From: an uncultured Bacteroides sp.
GTDB lineage: Bacteria > Bacteroidota > Bacteroidia > Bacteroidales > Bacteroidaceae
Length of the DNA: 46,933 bases
Direction of reading: 5' to 3'
Assembly (NCBI GenBank): GCA_949289345.1
Contig: CASENS010000045.1
Coordinates: 1 to 46,933, forward strand
Each line of letters starts with the position of its first letter. Position 1 is the stretch's first letter. A program made the position numbers and the translations under genes. Below the pieces are notes generated by a model. The model was not told where the DNA came from. It worked only from the letters and a program-made list of their open reading frames with translations, and made no database searches. Shown here piece by piece: positions 27,798-35,186 of the stretch.

Positions 27798-27828
27798 CAA
27801 AAATAGTGGAATTAAGTCATTTGTCAAA
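27798..27828 (-). promoter_or_regulatory. Promoter of the DUF3990-DUF3791-K2 unit
   Basis: On the minus strand TTTG (27828-27825) and TATTTTTG (27805-27798) are 19 nt apart, both exact. The -33 box again lies in TTTTGACAAA, the same extended form as at K1 and K3. Confidence 0.85.
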
Positions 27829-27973
27829 AGGGAGGACTTGATTTTTTTAGCGGATAAAGTTGTATTTAGAAGAGGGAGGGTGTGTCAAAATGCAAGAACG
27901 ACTGTCAAAAAGTAATGTCATTCTGAGTGCCCATTCCCTGCGGAAAACCCATTCGATGATGACGGGTAATTGA

Positions 27974-28114
27974 CTCCCCTCCTCCTGGGAGGTTGCTCTC
28001 CCCCGATAACGGGGGAGCAAGGAGGGGGTAGGTGCCCACCGGGCGGGGTGGTAGGACAAGAATGGTTCGACCTATTTATTATATAGGGATAGGAGTCGCT
28101 TCGCGGCATGTCTT
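27974..28114 (-). repeat. Long interspersed palindromic element, copy B (reverse orientation)
   Basis: Its reverse complement aligns with copy A from the ATGCCGCG core through the AGGTCGAACCATTCTT and CCTACCACCCCG segments to the outer CTCCCAGGAGGAGGGGAG arm. It lacks the left outer arm, so it is truncated at the side facing K3. It fills most of the gap between K3 and the DUF3990 unit. The rest of 27829-28168 shows no gene. Confidence 0.8.
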
Positions 28115-28168
28115 ACATTTTTTGTTTACTCATGTTTACTATGTTTTAATGGTCATTGTTCATTCTTC

Positions 28169-30226
28169 TTATTCCAATCTGAACATAATCGGGAGTGTAT
28201 AAGCCACACGCACCGCTTTCCCGTTCAGTTTGCCCGGTCTCCATTTAGTCATTGAAGAGACTACACGTACCGCTTCCTTATCCAAATCCGGGTCGACGCT
28301 TCGTATCACTTTGGCATCTGTGACGCTTCCGTCGGTATTTATCACAAATCGTACTAATACTCGTCCTTGAATGCCATTTTCTTGCGCGGTTGCCGGGTAA
28401 CGTACATTTTCTGAGAGGTATTGCATTATTCCGGCCATTCCATTGGGATACCCCGGCATCTGGTCAACCGTCTCATAGATTTTGTCATCCTTCACAACCT
28501 CTTCTTTGAGGGTCGTTTGGGAGGCGCTTTGTCTTTGGGTTGTTTGGGTGGGAGTCGCTTGCGTCTTTTTCGCGGGTGTGGTTGTGGACGCAGGTTTCCT
28601 TGCCTCTTCGGATGTTCCTTGCTTTCCTTCCGTTTGTTTGTCGGGCTTGTCGGCGATGGATTCCACAGCAGCAGGTTGTGAAGTGCCTGCATTAGTGTTG
28701 AATTTGGGTGAAGCCGATTCCGTATTCACTTGCGGAGGCGTTTGGGCAGGAGACGGTTTGTTTCCCGTATTCAGAAAGACCATCAGCACTATCGCCAATA
28801 CGCACGCTATGCCGCCTCCTATCAACGGAATTTTGTATTTATCCCAGACGCTGTCCTTTGTCCACAGGTTGGGGAAGTCCGGAATGGCTTCCTTTATCTT
28901 GTCCAATAAAGGGTAAACATCCCCGGAAAAGGTGCCGAAATGTTCTGACTTCGTTCCATAGTGATATACGTCCCATTCCCCGACTTGCAGGCTGATGGTT
29001 TCTCCGCCGGTGAATCCTCGGCTATCCACTTCTGCAACCTTGTAGAGTTTTAAGGAATTGATGGCAGCGAGTAACGCTTCAAACCGGGTTTTATCAAAAG
29101 TGTACTCCCGGCTTTTTACCAACTCATATTCCACATAGGCTTGTATCGAAAGGGAAGTTGGTGAGAACTTCGCTTTGAAATGGTGAAACTTGGGATGGGA
29201 GGACTCGCAGAATGAGAAAGACAGTTCATGAGTGGAGTGGGGCAGGGTGATGCGTTCCTTAACGGGGAATATTTCGTAGTCGGTGCCTTCATCGTCTCCG
29301 TTTGATGCTGTTTTTCCCCCTCCCAACTCTTTCAAAAACTCCTCCACACTCTGCGGCCTGTCTTTCTTCATGGGCGCCATGGCTTTGGTGACATGGGCAA
29401 CCATTTTGTCACTGACCTGATGTTCCTGTAGCTTATATGTCGGAAAACCGTCGTTCAGAATGTCCGAAGCTTCCGGTGCCCGTTCTCCTGTCAGCATCTT
29501 GTACATGGTCGCTCCGAGCGCATACACATCCATGGTGACCGGAAAACCTTTGCCGTCGTGGTAGTTGGCTTGTTCAATGGGCGCGTAACCGGGCGTTCCT
29601 CCTCCTACGGAAGTACTGGTTTCCGGCTTGCCTGTTTCGTCATACTGCTTGGACAGTCCGAAGTCGATGAGCACGGCATCTCCGTTCTTGCGCAGCATGA
29701 CGTTGCCCGGTTTCAAGTCCAAATGCAGCATCTTGTGGGCGTGCATGTAGGAGAGGGCGGAACCTATCTGACGGGCATACTTCACACATTCCGCTTCCGG
29801 TAGTCCGTTTTTTTGCTCAATGTATTCGTTTAAGTTTCCTCCTTCCACAAACTCCATGGCGTAGTAGACGGTGTTGTTCGCCTCGAAATATTCCAGCACC
29901 TTGACGATGTGCGGGTGATGTAGCTTGCTCAGGTTTTCCGCTTCGCGTGCAAACTTCTGTTTGTACTTGTCATAGACGCCTCCTTTGCTTCCGCTGGTCA
30001 CGGTGTTGTCTTCCCGTCCGTTGATGTCGCTCATGAAGAACTCCTTAATGGCTACTTGAATGCTTGTGTCAATTTCACCCAAGGCGCCTGTAATTTTTAC
30101 TTGGGTCGTTGCCAGGTAAGTAATGCCGAATGTGCCTTGTCCTAAATCCTTTTGGATGGTGTAGGTGTAGGACTTGCCTCGCAGGAGGGTTCCCGGTTTC
30201 AGGACGTTATCGTTCGTGTTGTTCAT
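28169..30226 (-). CDS. Kinase K3: Ser/Thr kinase fused to a TonB C-terminal domain
   Basis: Start is the ATG giving MNNTNDNVLKPG, 30 nt after an exact promoter; the longer frame upstream would run through that promoter. The 685-residue product has: kinase module (about 18-295, GQGTFGITY, VAIKEFF, HLDLKP, DFGLSK) nearly identical to K2; linker with DEGTDYE (Thr315); an unrecognised cytoplasmic domain (about 325-460); one membrane span (about 466-487); a Pro/Thr/Gln-rich periplasmic stretch; and a TonB C-terminal domain (about 580-685: MQYLSENVRYPATAQENGIQG, VLVRFVINTDGSVTDAKVI, MTKWRPGKLNGKAVRVAYTLPI). TonB domains contact outer-membrane transporters, so this may link transport state to phosphorylation; that is inference. 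Confidence 0.92.
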   Translation of the reverse strand: MNNTNDNVLKPGTLLRGKSYTYTIQKDLGQGTFGITYLATTQVKITGALGEIDTSIQVAIKEFFMSDINGREDNTVTSGSKGGVYDKYKQKFAREAENLSKLHHPHIVKVLEYFEANNTVYYAMEFVEGGNLNEYIEQKNGLPEAECVKYARQIGSALSYMHAHKMLHLDLKPGNVMLRKNGDAVLIDFGLSKQYDETGKPETSTSVGGGTPGYAPIEQANYHDGKGFPVTMDVYALGATMYKMLTGERAPEASDILNDGFPTYKLQEHQVSDKMVAHVTKAMAPMKKDRPQSVEEFLKELGGGKTASNGDDEGTDYEIFPVKERITLPHSTHELSFSFCESSHPKFHHFKAKFSPTSLSIQAYVEYELVKSREYTFDKTRFEALLAAINSLKLYKVAEVDSRGFTGGETISLQVGEWDVYHYGTKSEHFGTFSGDVYPLLDKIKEAIPDFPNLWTKDSVWDKYKIPLIGGGIACVLAIVLMVFLNTGNKPSPAQTPPQVNTESASPKFNTNAGTSQPAAVESIADKPDKQTEGKQGTSEEARKPASTTTPAKKTQATPTQTTQRQSASQTTLKEEVVKDDKIYETVDQMPGYPNGMAGIMQYLSENVRYPATAQENGIQGRVLVRFVINTDGSVTDAKVIRSVDPDLDKEAVRVVSSMTKWRPGKLNGKAVRVAYTLPIMFRLE

Positions 30227-30255
30227 ATCGTTTTTTATTGATAGGTATTTTTGAA

Positions 30256-30286
30256 CAAAAATAATGGATTTAATTCGTTTGTCAAA
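30256..30286 (-). promoter_or_regulatory. Promoter of kinase K3
   Basis: Minus-strand TTTG (30286-30283) and TATTTTTG (30263-30256) with exactly 19 nt between them; -33 box within TTTTGACAAA. The -7 box ends 30 nt before the chosen ATG and decides that start. Confidence 0.87.
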
Positions 30287-30376
30287 AAAATGTCCGATGT
30301 ATTTAAGCGCTGTCTGAAAGCATGATTGCCTGGAATTCTTCATCTGTAGAAAACATGCTTTTCGAAGCATTATTGG

Positions 30377-30452
30377 TTACTTGCCCAAATAAGCAATGAT
30401 ACTTTGCTATTTATCCAATATTACTTGGGCAAGTAAGCAATGATACTTTTGC
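30377..30452. repeat. Inverted and direct repeats downstream of the YGGP peptide gene
   Basis: TTACTTGCCCAA (30377-30388) is the inverse of TTGGGCAAGTAA (30425-30436), and 30421-30436 is itself a near-perfect palindrome. Each arm is followed by the direct repeat AAGCAATGATACTTT(T)GC (from about 30390 and 30435). The cluster lies between the peptide gene stop and the K3 promoter and may be a terminator or a protein-binding site. Confidence 0.65.
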
Positions 30453-30475
30453 GACCGTTTTCAGTGTTTGCCCCA

Positions 30476-30907
30476 TCAGACGTCTGTGAAGTCTTCATCT
30501 TCCATAATTATGAGGTTTTCATCTTTCGCAATATCCATATTTCCGGTTTCCATATTATCCTCATAACCGTACATAGCCGGTCCGCCATACATGCAATAGG
30601 TGTCGTCTATCAGGATGATGTCGAGGTCGGTATCATCTATCAGTACGATGTCATTTTCGATGGGCGGTCCCCCATATACAACCTCTATCGGTTCATCTTC
30701 CGGTTCGATGTGTACATCATTGGCGGTGATGTCTTCTGTAGTAGGCAGGACAGTAACCTCCACCTGTTGTACCTCTTCTTGCGGAATCTCAGCGGTTTCC
30801 TTGTTCAAAGCGTTTGCTGCGACATGTCCTGCCGTTGTTCCTATGGCGCTGCCGGCCATTGCCGCCGTTGCCGTTTTCAACATGTCTTTCTTCGTTTCTT
30901 TATCCAT
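30476..30907 (-). CDS. Candidate radical-SAM substrate peptide with YGGP motifs
   Basis: A 143-residue protein not matching a named family that I know. The N-terminal part (about 1-35) has a Lys-rich start and a Gly/Ala-rich hydrophobic stretch (MAGSAIGTTAGHVAANAL); the rest is very acidic with two YGGP motifs, VVYGGPP and CMYGGPAMYG, around a DDTDLDIILIDDT repeat. Its ATG lies 1 nt after the radical SAM stop and GGAGGG within that gene's end serves as ribosome site, so the two are tightly coupled. A CMYGxP-type motif recalls lipoproteins associated with a Bacteroides radical SAM family, from memory. The N-terminus also resembles EF3 of the same island. The role as modified substrate is inference. 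Confidence 0.7.
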   Translation of the reverse strand: MDKETKKDMLKTATAAMAGSAIGTTAGHVAANALNKETAEIPQEEVQQVEVTVLPTTEDITANDVHIEPEDEPIEVVYGGPPIENDIVLIDDTDLDIILIDDTYCMYGGPAMYGYEDNMETGNMDIAKDENLIIMEDEDFTDV

Positions 30908-30908
30908 T

Positions 30909-31991
30909 TTATTTCCCTCCTCTATTTTGTTTCCCGAAAAGTTTGTGGTAATGGCACAGCATCAGGTTCCCTTCATCGTCCCGCAGGTGGAAGCCGTTCC
31001 CTTCGCAATGGCGGAACAAGGCACAATCGGCGCAAAGTTCCGTACGCATCCATTCCCGGTTGCGGTATTTCTGAAAGCGGTGTTGCCATACGTCCCAGAA
31101 GCTGTCCCGATAGATGTTGCCCTGCTGATACGGACTGCGGATGCTCAGACAACCTGAGATACCTCCATCGCTCAGTACCGAAGCCACTGTCAGTCCGGCA
31201 ATGCACGTATAGATGTGTCCGCGCACCCGGCCTTCGTAGTCTCCCAAGAAACCTTCGCAGGCATAGGACAAGCGGATTTTATTCTCCCGCCGGGTCTCCA
31301 CGATGAAGTCCATCAGTTGCCGGAACTCTTCATCGCTCAGCAGTAAATCTTCCTGGCCTTTGGCACGGCCCATGGGGACGATGGTGAAGCACCGCCACCG
31401 GGTGACTCCCGCTTCAATCAATAAGCGCTTCAGTTCCGGCAGATGGGTCAGATTACGGTGGTTGACGCAGGTTATCACGTCCCACACCAAGCCGGGCGTT
31501 TCCCGGATGTGCCCGATGGCGTTGAACACGCGGTCGTAACTTTGCTCATTGCAGCGCAGCCAGTTATGGTCATCCTTCGTACCGTCCACGTCAACAGCCA
31601 GCGAGCGAAGTCCCGCACGGGATAGTTCACGCATCATGGGTCCGTCAATCAGCATTCCGTTGCTCACCATACTCCAATAGAATCCTTTTTCCGTAATCTG
31701 CCGCCCGCACTCCAACAAATCCCGGCGCACTAACGGTTCTCCGCCTACCGTATGCACCATGGTTTTCACGTAGGGTTGATGCGCTTTCACTTCGTCCAGT
31801 ACGTGGGCAAAGTCCTCAAAAGGCATTTCGGGCGAGTCGGACACAGCCTTGCAATCGCTTCCGCAATGCCGGCAGGCCATGTTGCAGCGCAAGGTGCACT
31901 CCCAAAACAATTGCCGTAAAGGGTGTGTTAGCTTCAGCCGCTCCCGCTTCCAGTAAGCTATTTCAAGATCTATTTTTTGAAGTTGGTTCAT
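30909..31991 (-). CDS. Radical SAM/SPASM peptide-modifying enzyme
   Basis: A 360-residue radical SAM enzyme. The 4Fe-4S motif is CNMACRHC preceded by CTLR (Cys36, Cys40, Cys43), followed by the SAM-binding VGGEPLVR. The C-terminal SPASM-type region has Cys in GGISGCLSIRS, and CADCALFRHCEG plus LCHYHK, which would hold auxiliary clusters. SPASM enzymes usually modify ribosomal peptides or act on proteins; the coupled downstream YGGP peptide is the natural candidate. I believe it belongs to the Bacteroides family known as TIGR04133, stated from memory. It is preceded by a repeat-filled gap, and no exact promoter box was found. Confidence 0.9.
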   Translation of the reverse strand: MNQLQKIDLEIAYWKRERLKLTHPLRQLFWECTLRCNMACRHCGSDCKAVSDSPEMPFEDFAHVLDEVKAHQPYVKTMVHTVGGEPLVRRDLLECGRQITEKGFYWSMVSNGMLIDGPMMRELSRAGLRSLAVDVDGTKDDHNWLRCNEQSYDRVFNAIGHIRETPGLVWDVITCVNHRNLTHLPELKRLLIEAGVTRWRCFTIVPMGRAKGQEDLLLSDEEFRQLMDFIVETRRENKIRLSYACEGFLGDYEGRVRGHIYTCIAGLTVASVLSDGGISGCLSIRSPYQQGNIYRDSFWDVWQHRFQKYRNREWMRTELCADCALFRHCEGNGFHLRDDEGNLMLCHYHKLFGKQNRGGK

Positions 31992-32363
31992 GGCTGTTGT
32001 GATTTAAAGAGTAATCTCATAAGTAACTAATCATATTTACTTTATGCTAAATGAGAATTTATCAGTTAAGGGTAAACAATTATTAAACTCCCCTCCTTCT
32101 GGAAGGAGGGGTGCCCATCGGGCGGGGTGGTAGGAGAAATATGCCGCGTAAGCGACTACTATTTCTATATAATATATCTTTTTAAATAGGTCGAACCATT
32201 CTTTTCCTACCACCCCGACCTAAAGGCCACCCCTCCTCCCCGGAGGAGGGGAGTTTTTGTTATCATTCTTCAGATACATAAAATCTCATTTATAGTATAA
32301 ATAAATTTTGTTCACTTACTTACAATTAGAATTAATTGCCCATTTTCTCAATGTTAATATCTT
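31992..32363. other. Intergenic region between K4 and the radical SAM gene
   Basis: No gene is seen. The centre is occupied by copy C of the long palindromic element (32088-32253). Flanking parts are A+T-rich, with no exact -7/-33 pair on the minus strand. Confidence 0.5.
32088..32253 (+). repeat. Long interspersed palindromic element, copy C
   Basis: Complete copy bounded by CTCCCCTCCTTC at the left and GAGGAGGGGAG at the right, an outer inverted repeat. Inside are the GGGGTGGTAGGA / TCCTACCACCCCG inverted repeat and the conserved ATGCCGCGTAAGCGACT and TAGGTCGAACCATTCTT blocks. The short interior between the two blocks differs from copy A, while the arms and blocks are conserved, suggesting constraint on structure. 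Confidence 0.8.
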
Positions 32364-33911
32364 TCATTTTCCAAGTTTGGGGAGAATATATGCGAACCTT
32401 GGAGCTTCTTTCTGTATAGAGAGGTCCGTTATAATCTTTCCATCTGTATCAATTTCATATTTCTTCCCTTCAAAAGTAGTAACTTCTGCAATAATTCTTG
32501 GTATTCTTGAAGGCTTTAAATGAAAATTTGAAACTTCTTTGTATTGGCAAGCTATTACTAACTTTCCTGTTATTTGATCGACAAAACCCCATTTCCCTTT
32601 TTGACACACAGCTAATCTATAATAACTAAAATCTCTTAGACTTGCTTCGTAAACTATTGGTATGATAATATTCCCTAATGAATCTGTTACTCCACATAGC
32701 CCTTTTCTCCAAACTTTGATATATTTGTGTGACATGATTTGGACAGAATCGTATGGCTTTATATTTGTTATATCTGTCTTTAAAGTATCAGACCCTTCTC
32801 GCTTAATTATTTCGGAAGGTAATGGAGTGTTGTTTTTCACACTAACTATTATTCCGACAATAAACAAACATCCTATGCATACTCCAATTAAGATATTCTG
32901 AGATTTCTTTCCGGATTTATGAGGATATTTCAAATCTTCTTCTGTTACATTCTTCTTATCCGAAGTCGTTTCATAGTCCGTCCCTTCCTCATTATCGGTT
33001 TTTGCACCGTTTCCTTGTAATTCTTTTAAGAACTCCTCCACACTTTGTGGCCTGTCCTTCCGCAGAGCCGCCATCGCTTTGCCCACGCAAGCTGTCAATG
33101 CATCTCCGACATGATGTTGTTGCAATTCGTATGCAGGAAAACCGTCATTCAGTATGACCGATGCTTCCGGAGGTCGTACGCCTGTCAGCATTTTGAACAT
33201 CGTAGCTCCCAAAGCATATACATCCATGGTGACGGGAAAATCCTTGCCTTCGTGATAATTGGCTTGTTCCAAAGGGGCATAGCCGGGTGTGCCGCTTCCT
33301 ACTGAGGTGCTCGATTCAGGTTCTCCGTTCTCGTTGTATTGTTTGGACAGACCGAAGTCTATCAGTACGGTGTCTTTGTTTGGACGGAGCATGATGTTGC
33401 CCGGCTTCAAGTCTAGATGCAGCATCTTGTGGGCGTGCATGTAGGAGAGGGCGGAACCTATCTGACGGGCGTATTTCACGCATTCCGCTTCCGGTAAGCC
33501 GTTGTGTTGCGTGATGTAAGCGTCTAAGTTTCCTCCTTCTACATACTCCATGGCGTAGTAGACGGTGTTGTTCGCCTCGAAATACTCCAGCACCTTGACG
33601 ATGTGCGGATGGTCGAGTTTGCTCAAGTTCTCCGCCTCGCGGGCAAATTTCTTCTTATAGTTGGCATAAACGCCTCCTTGGCTTCCGGTAGTCACCGTAT
33701 TCTCTTCGCGTCCGTTGATGTCGCGCATAAAGAATTCTTTGATGGCGACCTGCATCGTCGTTTCAAGTGAACCCAAGGCTCCGGCGACTTTTACCTTCGT
33801 TGTAGCCAAGTAAGTGATGCCGAACGTGCCTTGGCCTAATACCTTCCGGATGGTGTAGGTGTAGGACTTGCCTTGTAGAAGGATGCCGGATTTTAGTGTA
33901 TTCGCTTCCAT
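32364..33911 (-). CDS. Kinase K4: membrane Ser/Thr kinase with WG-repeat C-terminal domain
   Basis: A 515-residue kinase of the K1-K5 type: GQGTFGITY, VAIKEFF, HLDLKPGNI, DFGLSK, APLEQ. The linker holds EEGTDYE (Thr311), a candidate phosphosite. A single membrane span lies at about 339-361. The external part (about 385-515) contains WG-type beta repeats: GLCGVTDSLGNIIIPIVYE and GKWGFVDQITGKLVIACQYKE, a fold known from many extracytoplasmic or effector proteins, function unclear. It starts 15 nt after the K5 stop and is the last gene of the PP2C-K6-K5-K4 run. Confidence 0.92.
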   Translation of the reverse strand: MEANTLKSGILLQGKSYTYTIRKVLGQGTFGITYLATTKVKVAGALGSLETTMQVAIKEFFMRDINGREENTVTTGSQGGVYANYKKKFAREAENLSKLDHPHIVKVLEYFEANNTVYYAMEYVEGGNLDAYITQHNGLPEAECVKYARQIGSALSYMHAHKMLHLDLKPGNIMLRPNKDTVLIDFGLSKQYNENGEPESSTSVGSGTPGYAPLEQANYHEGKDFPVTMDVYALGATMFKMLTGVRPPEASVILNDGFPAYELQQHHVGDALTACVGKAMAALRKDRPQSVEEFLKELQGNGAKTDNEEGTDYETTSDKKNVTEEDLKYPHKSGKKSQNILIGVCIGCLFIVGIIVSVKNNTPLPSEIIKREGSDTLKTDITNIKPYDSVQIMSHKYIKVWRKGLCGVTDSLGNIIIPIVYEASLRDFSYYRLAVCQKGKWGFVDQITGKLVIACQYKEVSNFHLKPSRIPRIIAEVTTFEGKKYEIDTDGKIITDLSIQKEAPRFAYILPKLGK

Positions 33912-33926
33912 TTTCAGTCTGTTTTT

Positions 33927-35165
33927 TTACCATACTGCTACAGAGTCCATGACGGCTACAGAATCGACAGCTACATCTTCATAATCTACAGGTTCCGTTA
34001 CATAATCTTCCTCATAAGGCGTATAGTTCCTGCTCCCCTCATTCCGATTCATGAGCAGAAACGCTCCGATTACACAGATTACAATCAAAAGCCCGATAAT
34101 GATATACTTGTCATACTTTGCGGTTGTTTTATTTGTCACTTTATCATCCGTGATGACTGTGGGTTTAACCTCCTTTTTCTTGACGGGCTTTTCTTTTTTA
34201 TAATCCGTCTTCTCGTCTTTGTAATCCGTCTTTTCCTCCTCTTCTTTTCTTGGGGGAATTTTACCTCCGAGTCCTTGCAGGAAGGCATCGACGCTTTGAG
34301 GCCTGTCTTTCTTTTTGTCCGCCATTGCTTTGGCTATCTGCGCCATCAACGTGTTGCTGACATGATGTTTTTGGAGTTCATAAGCGGGGAAGCCTTCATT
34401 CAGTATGACCGAGGCTTCCGGCGGGCGTACGCCAGTCAGCATCTTGAACATCGTAGCGCCGAGTGCATATACATCCATCGTAACGGGAAAATCCTTGCCT
34501 TCGTGATAGTTGGCTTGTTCAATGGGGGCGTAACCCGGTGTGCCGCTTCCTACTGAGGTGCTCGATTCAGGTTCTCCGTTCTCATCGTATTGCTTGGACA
34601 GACCAAAATCGATAAGCACGGCGTCCCCGTTTTTGCGCAACATGACGTTACCCGGCTTCAAGTCCAGATGCAGCATCTTGTGGGCGTGCATGTAGGAGAG
34701 GGCGGAACCTATCTGGCGGGTGTACTTCACGCACTCCGCTTCCGGCAAACCATTATGTTGCTTGATGTAGTTGTCCAGATTGCCCCCCTCTACATATTCC
34801 ATGGCGTAGTAGACGGTGTTGTTCGCCTCGAAATACTCCAGCACCTTGACGATGTGGGGATGTTTCAGTTTGCTCAGGTTTTCCGCCTCGCGTGCGAACT
34901 TCTTTTTGTAATTGGCATAGATACCTCCTTTGCTTCCGGTGGTCACGGTGTTCTCATCACGCCCGTTGATGTCGCGCATGAAGAATTCCTTGACGGCTAC
35001 CTGCATGGTGGTTTCCAGTTCACCTAACGCGCCGTGTACTTTTACTTGGGTTGTGGCCAGATAAGTGATGCCGAATGTGCCTTGGCCTAACACCTTCTGG
35101 ATGGTGTAGGTGTAGGATTTGCCTCGTAGGAGGGTGCCTGGGGTGAGGGTATTGTTGGTTTCCAT
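33927..35165 (-). CDS. Kinase K5: membrane Ser/Thr kinase with short acidic tail
   Basis: A 412-residue kinase, catalytic module about 18-290 (GQGTFGITY, VAVKEFF, HLDLKPGNV, DFGLSK). The linker is Lys/Glu-rich with two copies of EKTDYK around residues 312-320, candidate phosphosites. One membrane span at about 352-371, followed by only about 40 external residues, rich in Asp/Glu/Tyr and ending with a DSVAVMDSVAV repeat. Lacking a folded external domain, it may sense through partners or serve as a general kinase of the set. Gap to K6 is 21 nt. Confidence 0.92.
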   Translation of the reverse strand: METNNTLTPGTLLRGKSYTYTIQKVLGQGTFGITYLATTQVKVHGALGELETTMQVAVKEFFMRDINGRDENTVTTGSKGGIYANYKKKFAREAENLSKLKHPHIVKVLEYFEANNTVYYAMEYVEGGNLDNYIKQHNGLPEAECVKYTRQIGSALSYMHAHKMLHLDLKPGNVMLRKNGDAVLIDFGLSKQYDENGEPESSTSVGSGTPGYAPIEQANYHEGKDFPVTMDVYALGATMFKMLTGVRPPEASVILNEGFPAYELQKHHVSNTLMAQIAKAMADKKKDRPQSVDAFLQGLGGKIPPRKEEEEKTDYKDEKTDYKKEKPVKKKEVKPTVITDDKVTNKTTAKYDKYIIIGLLIVICVIGAFLLMNRNEGSRNYTPYEEDYVTEPVDYEDVAVDSVAVMDSVAVW

Positions 35166-35186
35166 AATTATATGATGTTTTTTATC

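Noticed and set aside
28169-30370. Longer start for K3 (48 extra codons)
   Set aside because: The extension would include the exact promoter at 30256-30286 in coding sequence and has no similarity to the N-termini of the paralogues.
30440-31306. Plus-strand frame of 288 codons across the YGGP peptide and radical SAM genes
   Set aside because: Composition is low-complexity and it is the complement of two tightly coupled genes with clear motifs and a ribosome site.
5447-32253. CRISPR array or insertion sequence for the repeated palindromic elements
   Set aside because: Copies are far apart, not regularly spaced, and contain no spacers or transposase gene. They fit a REP- or MITE-like element better.
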